Origin: Jejuia sp049889775
GTDB lineage: Bacteria > Bacteroidota > Bacteroidia > Flavobacteriales > Flavobacteriaceae
DNA length: 64,000 bases
NCBI GenBank assembly: GCA_049889775.1
Contig: JBMHCT010000005.1
Span: forward strand, 1-64,000
Direction: 5' to 3'
Part shown: piece by piece, positions 37,932-47,254 of the stretch
Position numbering within the stretch: position 1 is the first letter of the stretch
Layout: each line of letters starts with the position of its first letter
Position numbers and translations under genes: made by a program
Notes under the pieces: model-generated
What the model was told of the DNA's origin: nothing
The model's input: the letters and a program-made list of their open reading frames with translations, nothing else
Database searches by the model: none

Positions 37932-39554
37932 ATGAAACGGATTTTCTCAATCATATTTATTCTGTCTGTATATTTCTCTGGAAGCTCTCAAAATAATAAA
38001 CCTAAATTGGTGGTTGGAATTATTGTAGATCAAATGCGCTATGATTATCTCACTCGTTTTGAAGCTAAATATGGGGAAGGTGGTTTTAAACGATTAATGA
38101 GAGAAGGGTTTAATTGTAAAAACAATCACTTCAATTATATTCCTACCTATACTGGGCCTGGTCATGCTTCGGTTTTCACAGGAACTACACCAAAGAATCA
38201 TGGAATCATAGCCAATGATTTTTACGATAAAGAGCTTAAGAAAATGGTTTATTGTGCCGAAGACGACTCTGTTTTAGCAGTTGGTAGTGATTCTGAAAAA
38301 GAACGCATGTCCCCTCATCGATTGAAAACCACAACCTTTGCAGACGAAAACAGATTATTTACCCAAATGCGCGGTAAAACTATTGGTATTTCAATTAAAG
38401 ATAGGGGTGCCGTTTTTCCAGCAGGTCATACAGCAAGTGCAGCTTATTGGTTTAGAGGTAAAAAGGAAGGCAACTTTATTTCCAGCACATATTACATGAA
38501 GGAATTACCAAAATGGGTAGAAAAATTTAATAAATCTAGTGCCGTAAAATCTTATCTAAAAGATTGGAATACACTATATGATATATCAACATACACTGAG
38601 AGTGGAGAAGATTTAAACCCTTTTGAAGGAGGTTTTGTTGGAAAAGAGACACCAACATTTCCTTATAATTTAAAGGCTCTTATGGATAAAAATATGGGAT
38701 ATGATATTCTGAAGGAAACTGCCTTTGGAAATAGTATTTTGGCCGATTTTGCTATTGAAGCGCTAAGATCCGAGAAATTGGGAAAAGATGAGGTTACAGA
38801 TGTTTTAACAGTAAGCTTTTCAAGTACCGATTATGTTGGACACCGATTTGGAGTGAACTCCAAGGAAATTCAAGATACCTATCTGCGATTGGATAAGGAT
38901 TTGGAGCGTTTTTTAAAAGCTTTAGATGAAGAAGTTGGAGTAGGAAACTATACTGTTTTTTTAACCGCTGATCATGGAGCAGTACACGTTCCCAACTTTT
39001 TAAAATCTCAAAAAATTCCAGCAGGATACGTAAGGTATGCGGCTGCAAAGAAAAATTTAAAAACTTTCCTAAAAAGTAAATTTAAGGCTGAAGGTTTAAT
39101 TGAAAATGTAAGTAATAATCAGATTTTTTTGAATAGGGATAAAATAAAAATTTTGGGATTGGATTTAATTGAAATTCAAGAGGCTATAGTTAATGAGATT
39201 ATCGGTTCTGAAGAAGTGTATAAAGTGTATTCAGCAACAACAATGAGCAACACTTCATTTAATACTGGACTAGAAGCGTCTTTACAAAATGGTTACAACC
39301 AAAAACGCTCTGGTGATGTTTTAATTATACCTAATCCAAGTCATATTTACTATCGAGAAACAGGCACTTCCCATGGCTCTGGATTTAATTATGATACCCA
39401 TGTACCTTTGTTGTTTTTTGGAAAAGGTATAAAACGAGGTGAAACTTTTCAAAAAACGGTAATACCAGATATAGCACCAACTATTTCAGCGCTTTTAGGA
39501 ATCAGTTTTCCTAGTGGAGCAACCGGTAAACCTTTAGGTTTTATTTTGGAATAA
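37932..39554 (+). CDS. pafA: Alkaline phosphatase PafA
   Basis: This periplasmic, calcium/zinc-dependent phosphatase (540 aa) of the nucleotide pyrophosphatase/phosphodiesterase superfamily has a signal peptide ending at about residue 19 (YFSGSSQ). The nucleophile segment is PTYTGPGHAS; Thr74 is the likely nucleophile. Metal motifs are IVDQMRYDYL (Asp), SSTDYVGHRFG, TADHGAVHVP (Asp/His) and SHGSGFNYDTHVP (His). It releases phosphate from many esters. It is convergent with the glycosyltransferase gene, 5 bases apart. Confidence 0.93.
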   Translation: MKRIFSIIFILSVYFSGSSQNNKPKLVVGIIVDQMRYDYLTRFEAKYGEGGFKRLMREGFNCKNNHFNYIPTYTGPGHASVFTGTTPKNHGIIANDFYDKELKKMVYCAEDDSVLAVGSDSEKERMSPHRLKTTTFADENRLFTQMRGKTIGISIKDRGAVFPAGHTASAAYWFRGKKEGNFISSTYYMKELPKWVEKFNKSSAVKSYLKDWNTLYDISTYTESGEDLNPFEGGFVGKETPTFPYNLKALMDKNMGYDILKETAFGNSILADFAIEALRSEKLGKDEVTDVLTVSFSSTDYVGHRFGVNSKEIQDTYLRLDKDLERFLKALDEEVGVGNYTVFLTADHGAVHVPNFLKSQKIPAGYVRYAAAKKNLKTFLKSKFKAEGLIENVSNNQIFLNRDKIKILGLDLIEIQEAIVNEIIGSEEVYKVYSATTMSNTSFNTGLEASLQNGYNQKRSGDVLIIPNPSHIYYRETGTSHGSGFNYDTHVPLLFFGKGIKRGETFQKTVIPDIAPTISALLGISFPSGATGKPLGFILE

Positions 39555-39559
39555 GAGAT

Positions 39560-40408
39560 TTAAGAAAACTTATTAAGCATGCCTTTCCAACGCAGTTTTC
39601 TAATGAATTGTCCTTCGTCTTCAGAAACTAAAAATTCAGGTTTGTTTTTCCTAGCTTCAAAATAGCCCGCCATATAATCTTTGAATAATTGGAATTTACC
39701 TTTTTTAGTAGCGAGTTTAATTGCGGAAATAAGAGTGATTAAAAAGCTATAACGCATTTTGTACATTGCTTCTCCTTGAAGGTGCTTCGAGGCTTTGTTA
39801 TAGCTAATCCCTGTAGGTTTTAAATGTTTTACATGAAGAATTTCATCAGTTAAAATGCTCCAGCCATAATATTGAGCTAATAATTCATCAACAGTATCCC
39901 AACCCATGGAGCGTTTTAGTTTACCTATTTGTTCAAAACAATCTTTTCGGTAAGCTTTTAAAGCACCACGAATGTGATCTTTTCTTGTTAGGTTTTCTAA
40001 AACCCATTCACCTTCTTTTTCAATGTAACAGAATCCTGCAACCATTCCTAGTTTTACATTGTTATTGAAATGTTGTGCCAAGGTTTCAAGATAGTTTTCA
40101 GGGAAAATCAAATCTGCATCAAATTTACAGATGACGTCATAACTATCATCTAAAGTTTCATATCCTTTATAGAAGGCATTTATAATTTTTGAACCTGGTA
40201 AATGTTGATCTGAAGATTGGGTATTTACTAATGATATAAAACTATGTTTCTGAACATAACCATCTACAACAGATTCTGTTTGATCTGTTGAGTTGTCATT
40301 AACAACAACAATTTGCTTAGGCTTAAGGGTTTGTTGAGACAATGAATACAAAGTTAAACCTATGGAGTCTGCTTCGTTATGTGCAGGTATGACAATGTAG
40401 AAATTCAA
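39560..40408 (-). CDS. Family 2 glycosyltransferase
   Basis: This GT-A enzyme (282 aa) has an N-terminal GT2 core: VIPAHNEADSI, VVVNDNSTD and the metal-binding motif D97-A-D99 (KFDADL). It probably transfers a sugar to a lipid or surface glycan; donor and acceptor are unknown. Its start (ATGA) overlaps the stop of the methyltransferase gene by 4 bases, so it is the last gene of a three-gene operon. Confidence 0.88.
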   Translation of the reverse strand: MNFYIVIPAHNEADSIGLTLYSLSQQTLKPKQIVVVNDNSTDQTESVVDGYVQKHSFISLVNTQSSDQHLPGSKIINAFYKGYETLDDSYDVICKFDADLIFPENYLETLAQHFNNNVKLGMVAGFCYIEKEGEWVLENLTRKDHIRGALKAYRKDCFEQIGKLKRSMGWDTVDELLAQYYGWSILTDEILHVKHLKPTGISYNKASKHLQGEAMYKMRYSFLITLISAIKLATKKGKFQLFKDYMAGYFEARKNKPEFLVSEDEGQFIRKLRWKGMLNKFS

Positions 40409-40932
40409 TTCTTAATTCTTTCGGCGTAAACAATATAATATCTTGGAGTAAACCATCTCAAAATTGGTCGAATGCCAATTTTTTTAGCTGGATTGGTCCA
40501 TTTTTGGCTAGCGATAATTTTCCAGCCAGTTTTTTCCAGTAGCCAATCAAATTGCCAATCTTCAAACTCATGGTAATGTCTGTCCCATTTATCTGTTTTA
40601 CTTCTATAAGCAGGAGAAAACCATAATTTTAAAGGAACACTTGCCACTAATTTATCAGATTTGATGGATTTCAAAACGGTGAACGGTGATAGCAAATGTT
40701 CGAAAATTTCAAATGCTGTAACCACATCTGCTGTAGACGATGTAATGTGGGTAGTATCTATATCTAAATCTTCTCCTTGGGTGTTTTCAACTGAATACCC
40801 ATTAGCTTCCATAATTTCAGTAAACGGATTTACAATACCTAAATCCAGAATATTTTCAGAAGTAGAAACGTGTTTTTTTAAGAATTCTATGGTATGTTTA
40901 AAACGTTTATTGGGGTAAGTGTGCTCGTACAT
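40405..40932 (-). CDS. SAM-dependent methyltransferase domain protein
   Basis: This small class I methyltransferase (175 aa) shows a shortened motif I (ENILDLGIVNPF), an acidic motif II (GEDLDIDTTH), and FEIFEHLLSPF. It is shorter than typical methyltransferases. It is encoded between a ketosynthase III and a glycosyltransferase with overlapping or abutting ends, so it probably acts in the same pathway. Confidence 0.82.
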   Translation of the reverse strand: MYEHTYPNKRFKHTIEFLKKHVSTSENILDLGIVNPFTEIMEANGYSVENTQGEDLDIDTTHITSSTADVVTAFEIFEHLLSPFTVLKSIKSDKLVASVPLKLWFSPAYRSKTDKWDRHYHEFEDWQFDWLLEKTGWKIIASQKWTNPAKKIGIRPILRWFTPRYYIVYAERIKN

Positions 40933-40934
40933 GT

Positions 40935-41993
40935 TTAATATTGGTAAACAATAGCATTAATATGCATTCCCGCACCAACACTAGCAAAAATTACCACATC
41001 GCCTTTGTTTAACTCTTGATTTTTCAATTGTTTGTTTCTAACCAAATCAAAAAGTGTAGGTACAGTAGCCACAGAGCTGTTTCCTAATTTTTGAATGCTC
41101 ATTGGCATAACGTGCTCAGGAATTTCAGTTCTGTATAATCTGTAGAAACGTTTTAAAATAGCCTCATCCATTTTTTCATTGGCTTGGTGGATGAAAATTT
41201 TCTTCACGTCTTTTATGTCAACACCACTATTATCCAAACAGTCTTTCATTGCTTTTGGTACGTTTACCAATGCAAATTCGTAGATTTTACGGCCGTCCAT
41301 TTTGATGTAACGCGTGTTTGGGTCTAATTCTGGATTGTTGGAATTTCCGAAGAATAAAAAGTAAGCTTCATCATAGGTGAAACTTGCAGATTCGTGTGCT
41401 AAAATACCGCCTTCGTCTTTCGTAGCTTCAACTATGGTAGCACCAGCACCATCTGAAAAAATCATCGCATCTCTATCATGTTTATCTACAACTCTAGACA
41501 ATGTTTCCGTTCCAATCACCAAGCAACGTTTTGCCATACCTGATTTTATGAATGCTTGTGCTTGTATAACACCTTCTACCCAACCTGGGCATCCAAATAG
41601 TAAGTCGTAAGCAATACATTTTGGATTTTTAATGCGTAAACTGTGTTTTATACGTGCTGCTAAAGAAGGTAATAAATCACCTTGAATTGTACCATGTTTA
41701 ACATCACCAAAATTATGGGCAACAATAATATAATCTATGGTTTCAGGATCTATGTTGGCATCTTCAATGGCTTTTTCGGCAGCAAAGAAGCCTAAATCTG
41801 AAGCGGTTAAATGATTCTTTGCGTAACGACGTTCAGAAATACCTGTTATGGATTTGAATTTTTCAACAATGACCTCATTTGGTGCGGTAATTACCGAACC
41901 ATCGGTATTCATAAATTCATGATTATGAAAGGCATCGTTTTTTTCAACAGTAGATGGAATATAGCTTCCTGTTCCAGTGATTTTGATATTCAT
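40935..41993 (-). CDS. Beta-ketoacyl-ACP synthase III family protein
   Basis: This thiolase-fold enzyme (352 aa) has the FabH-type triad: Cys135 in LLFGCPGWVEG, His in IFIHQAN and Asn in LGNSSVATVPT. FabH starts fatty-acid synthesis, but relatives make specialised lipids. The operon with a methyltransferase and GT2 points to a specialised acyl product rather than the housekeeping enzyme. The start is the ATG at 41993. Confidence 0.87.
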   Translation of the reverse strand: MNIKITGTGSYIPSTVEKNDAFHNHEFMNTDGSVITAPNEVIVEKFKSITGISERRYAKNHLTASDLGFFAAEKAIEDANIDPETIDYIIVAHNFGDVKHGTIQGDLLPSLAARIKHSLRIKNPKCIAYDLLFGCPGWVEGVIQAQAFIKSGMAKRCLVIGTETLSRVVDKHDRDAMIFSDGAGATIVEATKDEGGILAHESASFTYDEAYFLFFGNSNNPELDPNTRYIKMDGRKIYEFALVNVPKAMKDCLDNSGVDIKDVKKIFIHQANEKMDEAILKRFYRLYRTEIPEHVMPMSIQKLGNSSVATVPTLFDLVRNKQLKNQELNKGDVVIFASVGAGMHINAIVYQY

Positions 41994-42097
41994 AAAGAGA
42001 GAAATTACTTTTAATTAATCAATCAAAAGCAATATAAATTGTTTTGTAATAGTCGCCAGAAAAATTCAAAATAAATTACGATGTTCAAAAGGTACTT

Positions 42098-44947
42098 TTA
42101 AGCCTCTACGTATTCCTCAATTGGCGCGCAGGTACATATTAAATTCCTGTCACCATAAGCATCGTCAACGCGTCTTACAGAAGGCCAAAACTTATTCTCG
42201 CGGATATAATCCAAAGGAAACGCTGCCTTTTCGCGCGAATAGGGTAACAACCATTCGTCTGAAGTTATCATTTCCAACGTATGAGGAGCGTTTTTAAGGA
42301 CGTTGTTGGCATCTTCTTTTGATACGGCGTCAATTTCGTATTTTATGGAGATCATCGCATCACAAAAGCGGTCGATTTCTTCTTTACTTTCACTTTCTGT
42401 AGGCTCTATCATCATGGTGCCAGCTACAGGAAAAGATACTGTTGGTGCATGGAAACCATAATCCATTAAGCGTTTTGCGATGTCGGTAACTTCAATGCCA
42501 TGCGCTTTAAAAGGTCGGCAGTCAATGATCATTTCATGAGCAGCTCTTCCTTTTTCGCCAGAATATAGCGTATCATAGTAGCCGTCTAATCTATGTTTGA
42601 TGTAATTGGCATTTAAAATGGCCACCTTAGTGGATTCTGTCAAGCCTTCTGAACCTAACATTTTGATATAACCATAGGAAATTAAACACGCCAAAGCGGA
42701 ACCAAAGGGTGCTGCGGAAATGGCTGTTATCGCCTCTTTCCCACCAGTTATAATCACTGGATTTCCTGGTAAAAATGGCACCAGTTGTTTTGCAACACAA
42801 ATAGGGCCAACACCAGGGCCTCCACCACCGTGGGGGATAGCAAAGGTTTTATGTAGGTTGAGGTGGCAAACATCTGCGCCAATATTTCCAGGGTTTGTTA
42901 AACCAACCTGGGCGTTCATATTAGCACCGTCCATATACACTTGTCCGCCATTATCGTGGATAATTTGCGTGATTTCTTTTATAGCTGACTCGTAAACACC
43001 GTGGGTGGATGGATAGGTTACCATTAAAGCGGATAAGTTATCCTTGTGCAATTCTGCTTTTTCGCGTAAGTCATCCACATCAATATTACCTTCTTCAGTA
43101 GCTTTTGTAACCACTACTTTCATACCTGCCATAACCGCACTTGCAGGATTTGTACCGTGTGCAGAAGATGGAATTAAACAGATGTTTCTATAATGATCAC
43201 CACGAGATTCATGATAGGCTTTAATCACCATAAGTCCTGCAAATTCTCCTTGCGCGCCAGAATTTGGTTGTAACGATGTAGCTGCAAAACCTGTAATTTC
43301 TGTTAGTTGATCTTCTAATTCCTTTAGAACCTCCAAATAGCCTTTAGCTTGTTTTAAAGGTACAAACGGATGAATATTTGCCCATTTGAAAATACTTAGT
43401 GGCAACATTTCTGAAGCTGCATTCAGTTTCATAGTACATGAACCTAATGAAATCATAGAGTGGTTTAATGCCAAATCTTTACGTTCTAAAGACTTGATGT
43501 AGCGCATTAATTCCGTTTCAGAATGATATTTGTTGAACACATCCAAGGTTAAGAATTCTGACGTTCTTGAAACAGATGTATCGATATTATTGGCAGGTAA
43601 TACTTCAGAAATTTCAATAGTATCTTTTCCAGCAGCTTCAGCAAAAATTGAAATTAAATAATTGATATCTCTAATGGAAGTGGTTTCGTTTATAGAAATG
43701 GTCACCGTGTTTTTATTAGGATACCAAAGGTTTACTTTTTTCTCGGTAGCAACTTTCTTTATAGCTTTCGCTTTAGTTTTTATTTGAAGCGTATCGAAAA
43801 ACGACGTATTTACCTGTTCGTAGCCTAAAGCTTCCAAAACTTCGGCCAATTTAGAGGCTTTGTTATGTACTTTATTAGCAATAAATTTTAAGCCTTTAGG
43901 GCCATGATACACACCATACATACTAGCCATTACAGCTAATAGTACTTGTGCTGTACAAATGTTAGATGTTGCTTTGTCTCTTTTGATATGCTGTTCGCGC
44001 GTTTGTAACGCCATACGTAAGGCACGATTGCCATTTGTGTCTTTTGTTACACCAATAATACGCCCAGGAATATCGCGTTTATAAGCTTCTTTTGTGGCGA
44101 AATAAGCAGCATGCGGACCACCATAACCCATTGGAATTCCAAAACGTTGTGTGGTACCAACAACCACATTGGCTCCAAATTTTCCTGGAGCTTCTAATTT
44201 TATTAAACTTAGAATATCTGCGGCAACAGCAACTTTTATTTCTGCGGCATTGGCTTTTTCTATGAAGGATTTTATATCTGTTATCTGACCATCTTTACCT
44301 GGATACTGAAGAATTGCACCGAAAAATTCTGAAGAGAACTCGAAATCTTCTTCTTTTCCAATAACCAACTCAATGCCAATAGGTGTAGAGCGTGTTTGCA
44401 ATAAAGACAGTGTTTGAGGTAGAATTTGTTCGGAAACAAAGAACTTGTTGATACCAGCTTTTTTCTGAGGTCTGCTTCTTACCGCAAATAATAAACTCAT
44501 AGCTTCAGCAGCTGCAGTACTTTCATCTAAAAGTGATGCATTGGCGATTTCCATACCCGTAAGGTCTGTAACCATGGTTTGGAAATTTAAAAGCGCTTCT
44601 AATCTACCTTGCGCAATTTCTGCTTGGTAAGGGGTGTAGGCGGTGTACCAACCTGGGTTTTCTAAAATATTTCTTTGAATAACAGCTGGCATAACCGTTG
44701 GATGATACCCTAAACCGATATATGTTTTACGTGCCTTATTCTTTTTGGACAATTCGTGAATATGTAATAAGTATTCATACTCCGTCATGGGATCGTTTAA
44801 ATCTAAAGGTGTTTTTAGACGAATGTCTTCAGGAATAGTTTCTGAAATTAATTGGTCTAACGAATCTAAACCTAAAGCCTCTAACATCAATTTTTGATCC
44901 TCTTCTCGTGGCCCAATATGGCGTAAAGCGAAAGCATTTGTGTTCAT
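42098..44947 (-). CDS. gcvP: Glycine dehydrogenase (decarboxylating), P protein
   Basis: This PLP enzyme of the glycine cleavage system (949 aa) has the two homologous halves of the fused bacterial type. The N-terminal half carries FALRHIGPRE, TAYTPYQAEIAQGRLE and YGGPHAAYFA. The C-terminal half holds the PLP lysine K700 in HLNLHKTFAIPHGGGGPG. It transfers the aminomethyl group of glycine to the H protein. gcvT and gcvH are not next to it. I see no glycine riboswitch upstream. Confidence 0.96.
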   Translation of the reverse strand: MNTNAFALRHIGPREEDQKLMLEALGLDSLDQLISETIPEDIRLKTPLDLNDPMTEYEYLLHIHELSKKNKARKTYIGLGYHPTVMPAVIQRNILENPGWYTAYTPYQAEIAQGRLEALLNFQTMVTDLTGMEIANASLLDESTAAAEAMSLLFAVRSRPQKKAGINKFFVSEQILPQTLSLLQTRSTPIGIELVIGKEEDFEFSSEFFGAILQYPGKDGQITDIKSFIEKANAAEIKVAVAADILSLIKLEAPGKFGANVVVGTTQRFGIPMGYGGPHAAYFATKEAYKRDIPGRIIGVTKDTNGNRALRMALQTREQHIKRDKATSNICTAQVLLAVMASMYGVYHGPKGLKFIANKVHNKASKLAEVLEALGYEQVNTSFFDTLQIKTKAKAIKKVATEKKVNLWYPNKNTVTISINETTSIRDINYLISIFAEAAGKDTIEISEVLPANNIDTSVSRTSEFLTLDVFNKYHSETELMRYIKSLERKDLALNHSMISLGSCTMKLNAASEMLPLSIFKWANIHPFVPLKQAKGYLEVLKELEDQLTEITGFAATSLQPNSGAQGEFAGLMVIKAYHESRGDHYRNICLIPSSAHGTNPASAVMAGMKVVVTKATEEGNIDVDDLREKAELHKDNLSALMVTYPSTHGVYESAIKEITQIIHDNGGQVYMDGANMNAQVGLTNPGNIGADVCHLNLHKTFAIPHGGGGPGVGPICVAKQLVPFLPGNPVIITGGKEAITAISAAPFGSALACLISYGYIKMLGSEGLTESTKVAILNANYIKHRLDGYYDTLYSGEKGRAAHEMIIDCRPFKAHGIEVTDIAKRLMDYGFHAPTVSFPVAGTMMIEPTESESKEEIDRFCDAMISIKYEIDAVSKEDANNVLKNAPHTLEMITSDEWLLPYSREKAAFPLDYIRENKFWPSVRRVDDAYGDRNLICTCAPIEEYVEA

Positions 44948-44973
44948 TCAAGCAAAATTTATTACATAATCTG

Positions 44974-44981
44974 CAAAATTA
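44974..44981 (-). promoter_or_regulatory. -7 element upstream of gcvP
   Basis: On the minus strand TAATTTTG matches TAnnTTTG exactly, about 27 bases before the gcvP start. No TTG is found at the expected distance upstream. Confidence 0.4.
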
Positions 44982-45183
44982 CTGAATATTAGAAAGGTTT
45001 TATTGAAGAAAATCGAAAGTTTTTAACCATTCGGTGCATTTATTAACACTGTTTTTTTTCTTTTTTCGGATTTTGATAAAATTCTGTCTGTTCGAGTTAA
45101 TTTTACGATTGAAATGGGTAAAATTAGTATCGAGCATGAGAATTTTTAGTCTGATTTCAATTGATAGTGAAAATATAAATCAT

Positions 45184-45306
45184 TGATTTTTATATTTTTT
45201 CCTATCCTGCAAGGTCTTTTTGATCTTGTAGGTATCATAAAAGCATAAATAACAGACCTACAAGGTTGTCAAAACCTTACAGGACTTATCAAAGATTTAA
45301 AAATCA
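45184..45306. repeat. large imperfect palindrome
   Basis: The gap 44948-45414 has no gene. It contains an inverted repeat of 28-base arms (45206-45233 and 45256-45283; left arm starts CCTGCAAGG, right arm ends CCTTACAGG) around a 22-base centre. Flanking it are the outer arms TGATTTTTA (45184-45192) and TAAAAATCA (45298-45306). ACCTACAAGG and similar words are often repeated in Flavobacteriaceae spacers. It could be a mobile palindromic element or a strong RNA hairpin. The rest of the gap shows nothing I recognise. Confidence 0.65.
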
Positions 45307-45414
45307 ATAGATTAATTATCGAACTCAGGTTTTTTAGTCTATTAAATGGTTCTCGATACAATTTTTCATGCTTCAAAATCAATCGAACTGACATGCATAC
45401 TTTATTTTTACAAT

Positions 45415-46248
45415 ATGAGCATTTTCAAGAAGCTTCTTAATTTTTACATCAATAGCAGTATTCATGTGGCTTTAGCGGTGTATGCATTGACATATATTAC
45501 GCTTTTGGAGTTTGATTTACCTTATGATGAAGTGGTGTTATATTTTGTGTTTTTTGCAACAATAACGGGTTATAATTTTGTGAAGTATTTTGGGTTGGCA
45601 AAATTCCATCATAGGAGTTTAGCTAATTGGTTGAAAACTATCCAGATCTTTTCGTTTTTCTGCTTTTTGTTGATGGGCTATTACGCGTTGCAATTACCTT
45701 TAGAATTACTGATTTATCTGGGTGTTTTCGGATTAATCACCTTTTTTTATGCGATTCCGTTTTTACCGAAGCGATTTTTTATTGATAAACATCATAATTT
45801 GAGAAGTATAGGAGGTTTAAAGGTATATGTAATTGCTTTAGTTTGGAGTGGTGTAACTGTGTTTTTGCCATTGCTGAGTAAGGATTTTGAAATAGATGAT
45901 GATGTATTCATCACCGGATTTCAACGTTTTTGCTTTGTGATTTTATTAATGTTACCTTTTGAAATTAGGGATTTAAAATTTGATAGCTTAAAATTGTCTA
46001 CCATTCCTCAAAGGATAGGGGTGAGGAATACGAAAATCATTGGTGTTGTTATAGCTGTTGTAATCTTTCTACTGGAATTTTTTAAAGATGAAACCTCCCA
46101 AACTCATATTTTGGTTTTGGGTGTGGTGCAATTGCTAACGGTTTTGCTTTTGGTGTTTGCGCGAAAAAATCAGAATAGATATTATAGTTCGTTTTGGGTG
46201 GAGGGGATTCCTGTTCTTTGGCTTTTGTTGTTGGTTTTGGTGAATTGA
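45415..46248 (+). CDS. UbiA-like integral membrane protein
   Basis: This protein of 277 aa has about eight hydrophobic segments. The layout and the segments GLITFFYAIPFLP and PFEIRDLKFDSLKLSTIPQRIG suggest the UbiA prenyltransferase fold: the second Asp-rich motif is seen as DLKFDSLK, but the first usual N-D-x-x-D motif is replaced by GYNFVKYFGLAK. So it may be a diverged or inactive member. The start is set at ATG 45415; the longer frame from 45346 runs through the promoter region. It has no partner genes. Confidence 0.5.
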   Translation: MSIFKKLLNFYINSSIHVALAVYALTYITLLEFDLPYDEVVLYFVFFATITGYNFVKYFGLAKFHHRSLANWLKTIQIFSFFCFLLMGYYALQLPLELLIYLGVFGLITFFYAIPFLPKRFFIDKHHNLRSIGGLKVYVIALVWSGVTVFLPLLSKDFEIDDDVFITGFQRFCFVILLMLPFEIRDLKFDSLKLSTIPQRIGVRNTKIIGVVIAVVIFLLEFFKDETSQTHILVLGVVQLLTVLLLVFARKNQNRYYSSFWVEGIPVLWLLLLVLVN

Positions 46249-46316
46249 TGTTTTTTGTCTTCGAGATACTTCTTTAAAGGACTTTGTTATGGTGGTATCT
46301 AGTGATAGAATTTTTA

Positions 46317-46658
46317 CTAGTTTTCTTTAAGCTGAATATTCAAACATTTATTCTTTTCATGCCATTCCAACCACACTTTTTTGTCTTTTTCGAATACCCC
46401 AAATGGATAAGTTCTAGCATAATTAGACATTGCTTCAAATGAGACTTTGGTGTATTTATTTATAAATTTTAATGAATTTCGAAAGGATTGATTTTGATTT
46501 TTGTCGATCAAATTCTCTACATTCTTGATGTTTTTGAAAAATTGCCTTTTAAACCTTAAATTTTCATTGCAAGAATCCTCTGGTTCTAATTGCTTTGAAG
46601 ATGAACAAGACAGTATGAGCATTATTGTTCCAGCCAAAAATATTCTTCGATTATTCAT
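46317..46658 (-). CDS. Small lipoprotein, unknown function
   Basis: This protein of 113 aa has a signal peptide with lipobox MLILSC at residues 13-18, then a charged, lysine-rich soluble part. I do not recognise a domain. The frame is clean and ends near the 3' end of the convergent UbiA-like gene. It is bordered upstream by a repeat copy. Confidence 0.6.
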   Translation of the reverse strand: MNNRRIFLAGTIMLILSCSSSKQLEPEDSCNENLRFKRQFFKNIKNVENLIDKNQNQSFRNSLKFINKYTKVSFEAMSNYARTYPFGVFEKDKKVWLEWHEKNKCLNIQLKEN

Positions 46659-46766
46659 TTATTTTCGGAGTTTATTTATACTCCACAAGATAAAAAACAT
46701 AAAACTGGTATTGCCCTCACAAACGCACATTTATTTTGAAGTTATACCAATACCTTGGCAAATAGG

Positions 46767-46964
46767 CACGCGTTAGGGATAGAAACGGCATCCTTTTTAA
46801 AAACTTTGAAAGGATAAAATTTACAAAGGATGTTAAATGTTACAGATTGCCACGTCGTAAACTCCTCGCAATGACGCGTCTTTTTAAAAAGATATAGTGG
46901 ATAGCCCGACCCGAGCATGGGTGTTTCTTAAAACGTTAGAATGTAAAATTGAGGGGGAACGCCC
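46767..46964 (+). repeat. dispersed intergenic repeat, copy B
   Basis: This fills the gene-free gap 46659-46988. It has the left end GCGTTAGGGATAGAAACGGCAT and, near the right end, AAGATATAGTGGATAGCCCGACCC, then AACGCCC at 46958-46964. The middle has AGATTGCC-N-CTCCTCGCAATGACG. These parts match copy C at 47893-48062 in reverse orientation. Confidence 0.75.
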
Positions 46965-46988
46965 AAAAAAAATGTAAAGAAGGTGTTT

Positions 46989-47252
46989 TTAGTGTTTCGC
47001 TAATTCTTCATCAAACTTAGCCTGCATCGCCTTTTTTGTTTTAGGGTCTAAACATTCGGCTTTAGAAGATTCCATAGCCTTAGTGAGTTTAATGTTGCGT
47101 TTGTAGTAAGCGCGCGTAATTTTGCACCAAGACAAACGGATGTTTAGTTTGATTTTTTCCCATGTTTTGGCCTCATCATATTGCGCCTTATCGCAAATGT
47201 GTTGTGCTTCTTCACAACTTATAAATAAAAGGCCTTTTTTCTTCTGCTCCAT
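46989..47252 (-). CDS. Small Cys/His protein downstream of an ECF sigma factor (possible anti-sigma)
   Basis: This protein (87 aa) starts at ATG 47252, two bases after the sigma-factor stop; the longer frame (47318) overlaps the sigma gene. It has the pattern ISCEEAQHICDKAQYDE, with Cys-x4-His-x-Cys, that resembles a reduced zinc-binding anti-sigma motif, followed by a basic region. It has no membrane segment. It is probably translated together with the sigma factor. Database labels such as glycine dehydrogenase for such proteins would be misleading. Confidence 0.65.
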   Translation of the reverse strand: MEQKKKGLLFISCEEAQHICDKAQYDEAKTWEKIKLNIRLSWCKITRAYYKRNIKLTKAMESSKAECLDPKTKKAMQAKFDEELAKH

Positions 47253-47254
47253 TA

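Noticed and set aside
42720..42995. Antisense open frame in gcvP
   Set aside because: It overlaps the conserved PLP-binding region of gcvP on the other strand and has no support.
44948..45183. Glycine riboswitch upstream of gcvP
   Set aside because: No conserved glycine-riboswitch core is seen; only a -7 element and AT-rich sequence.
46989..47252. Calling the small Cys/His protein a glycine dehydrogenase
   Set aside because: The real gcvP is at 42098-44947; this 87-residue protein has no PLP or catalytic motif and lies behind a sigma factor.
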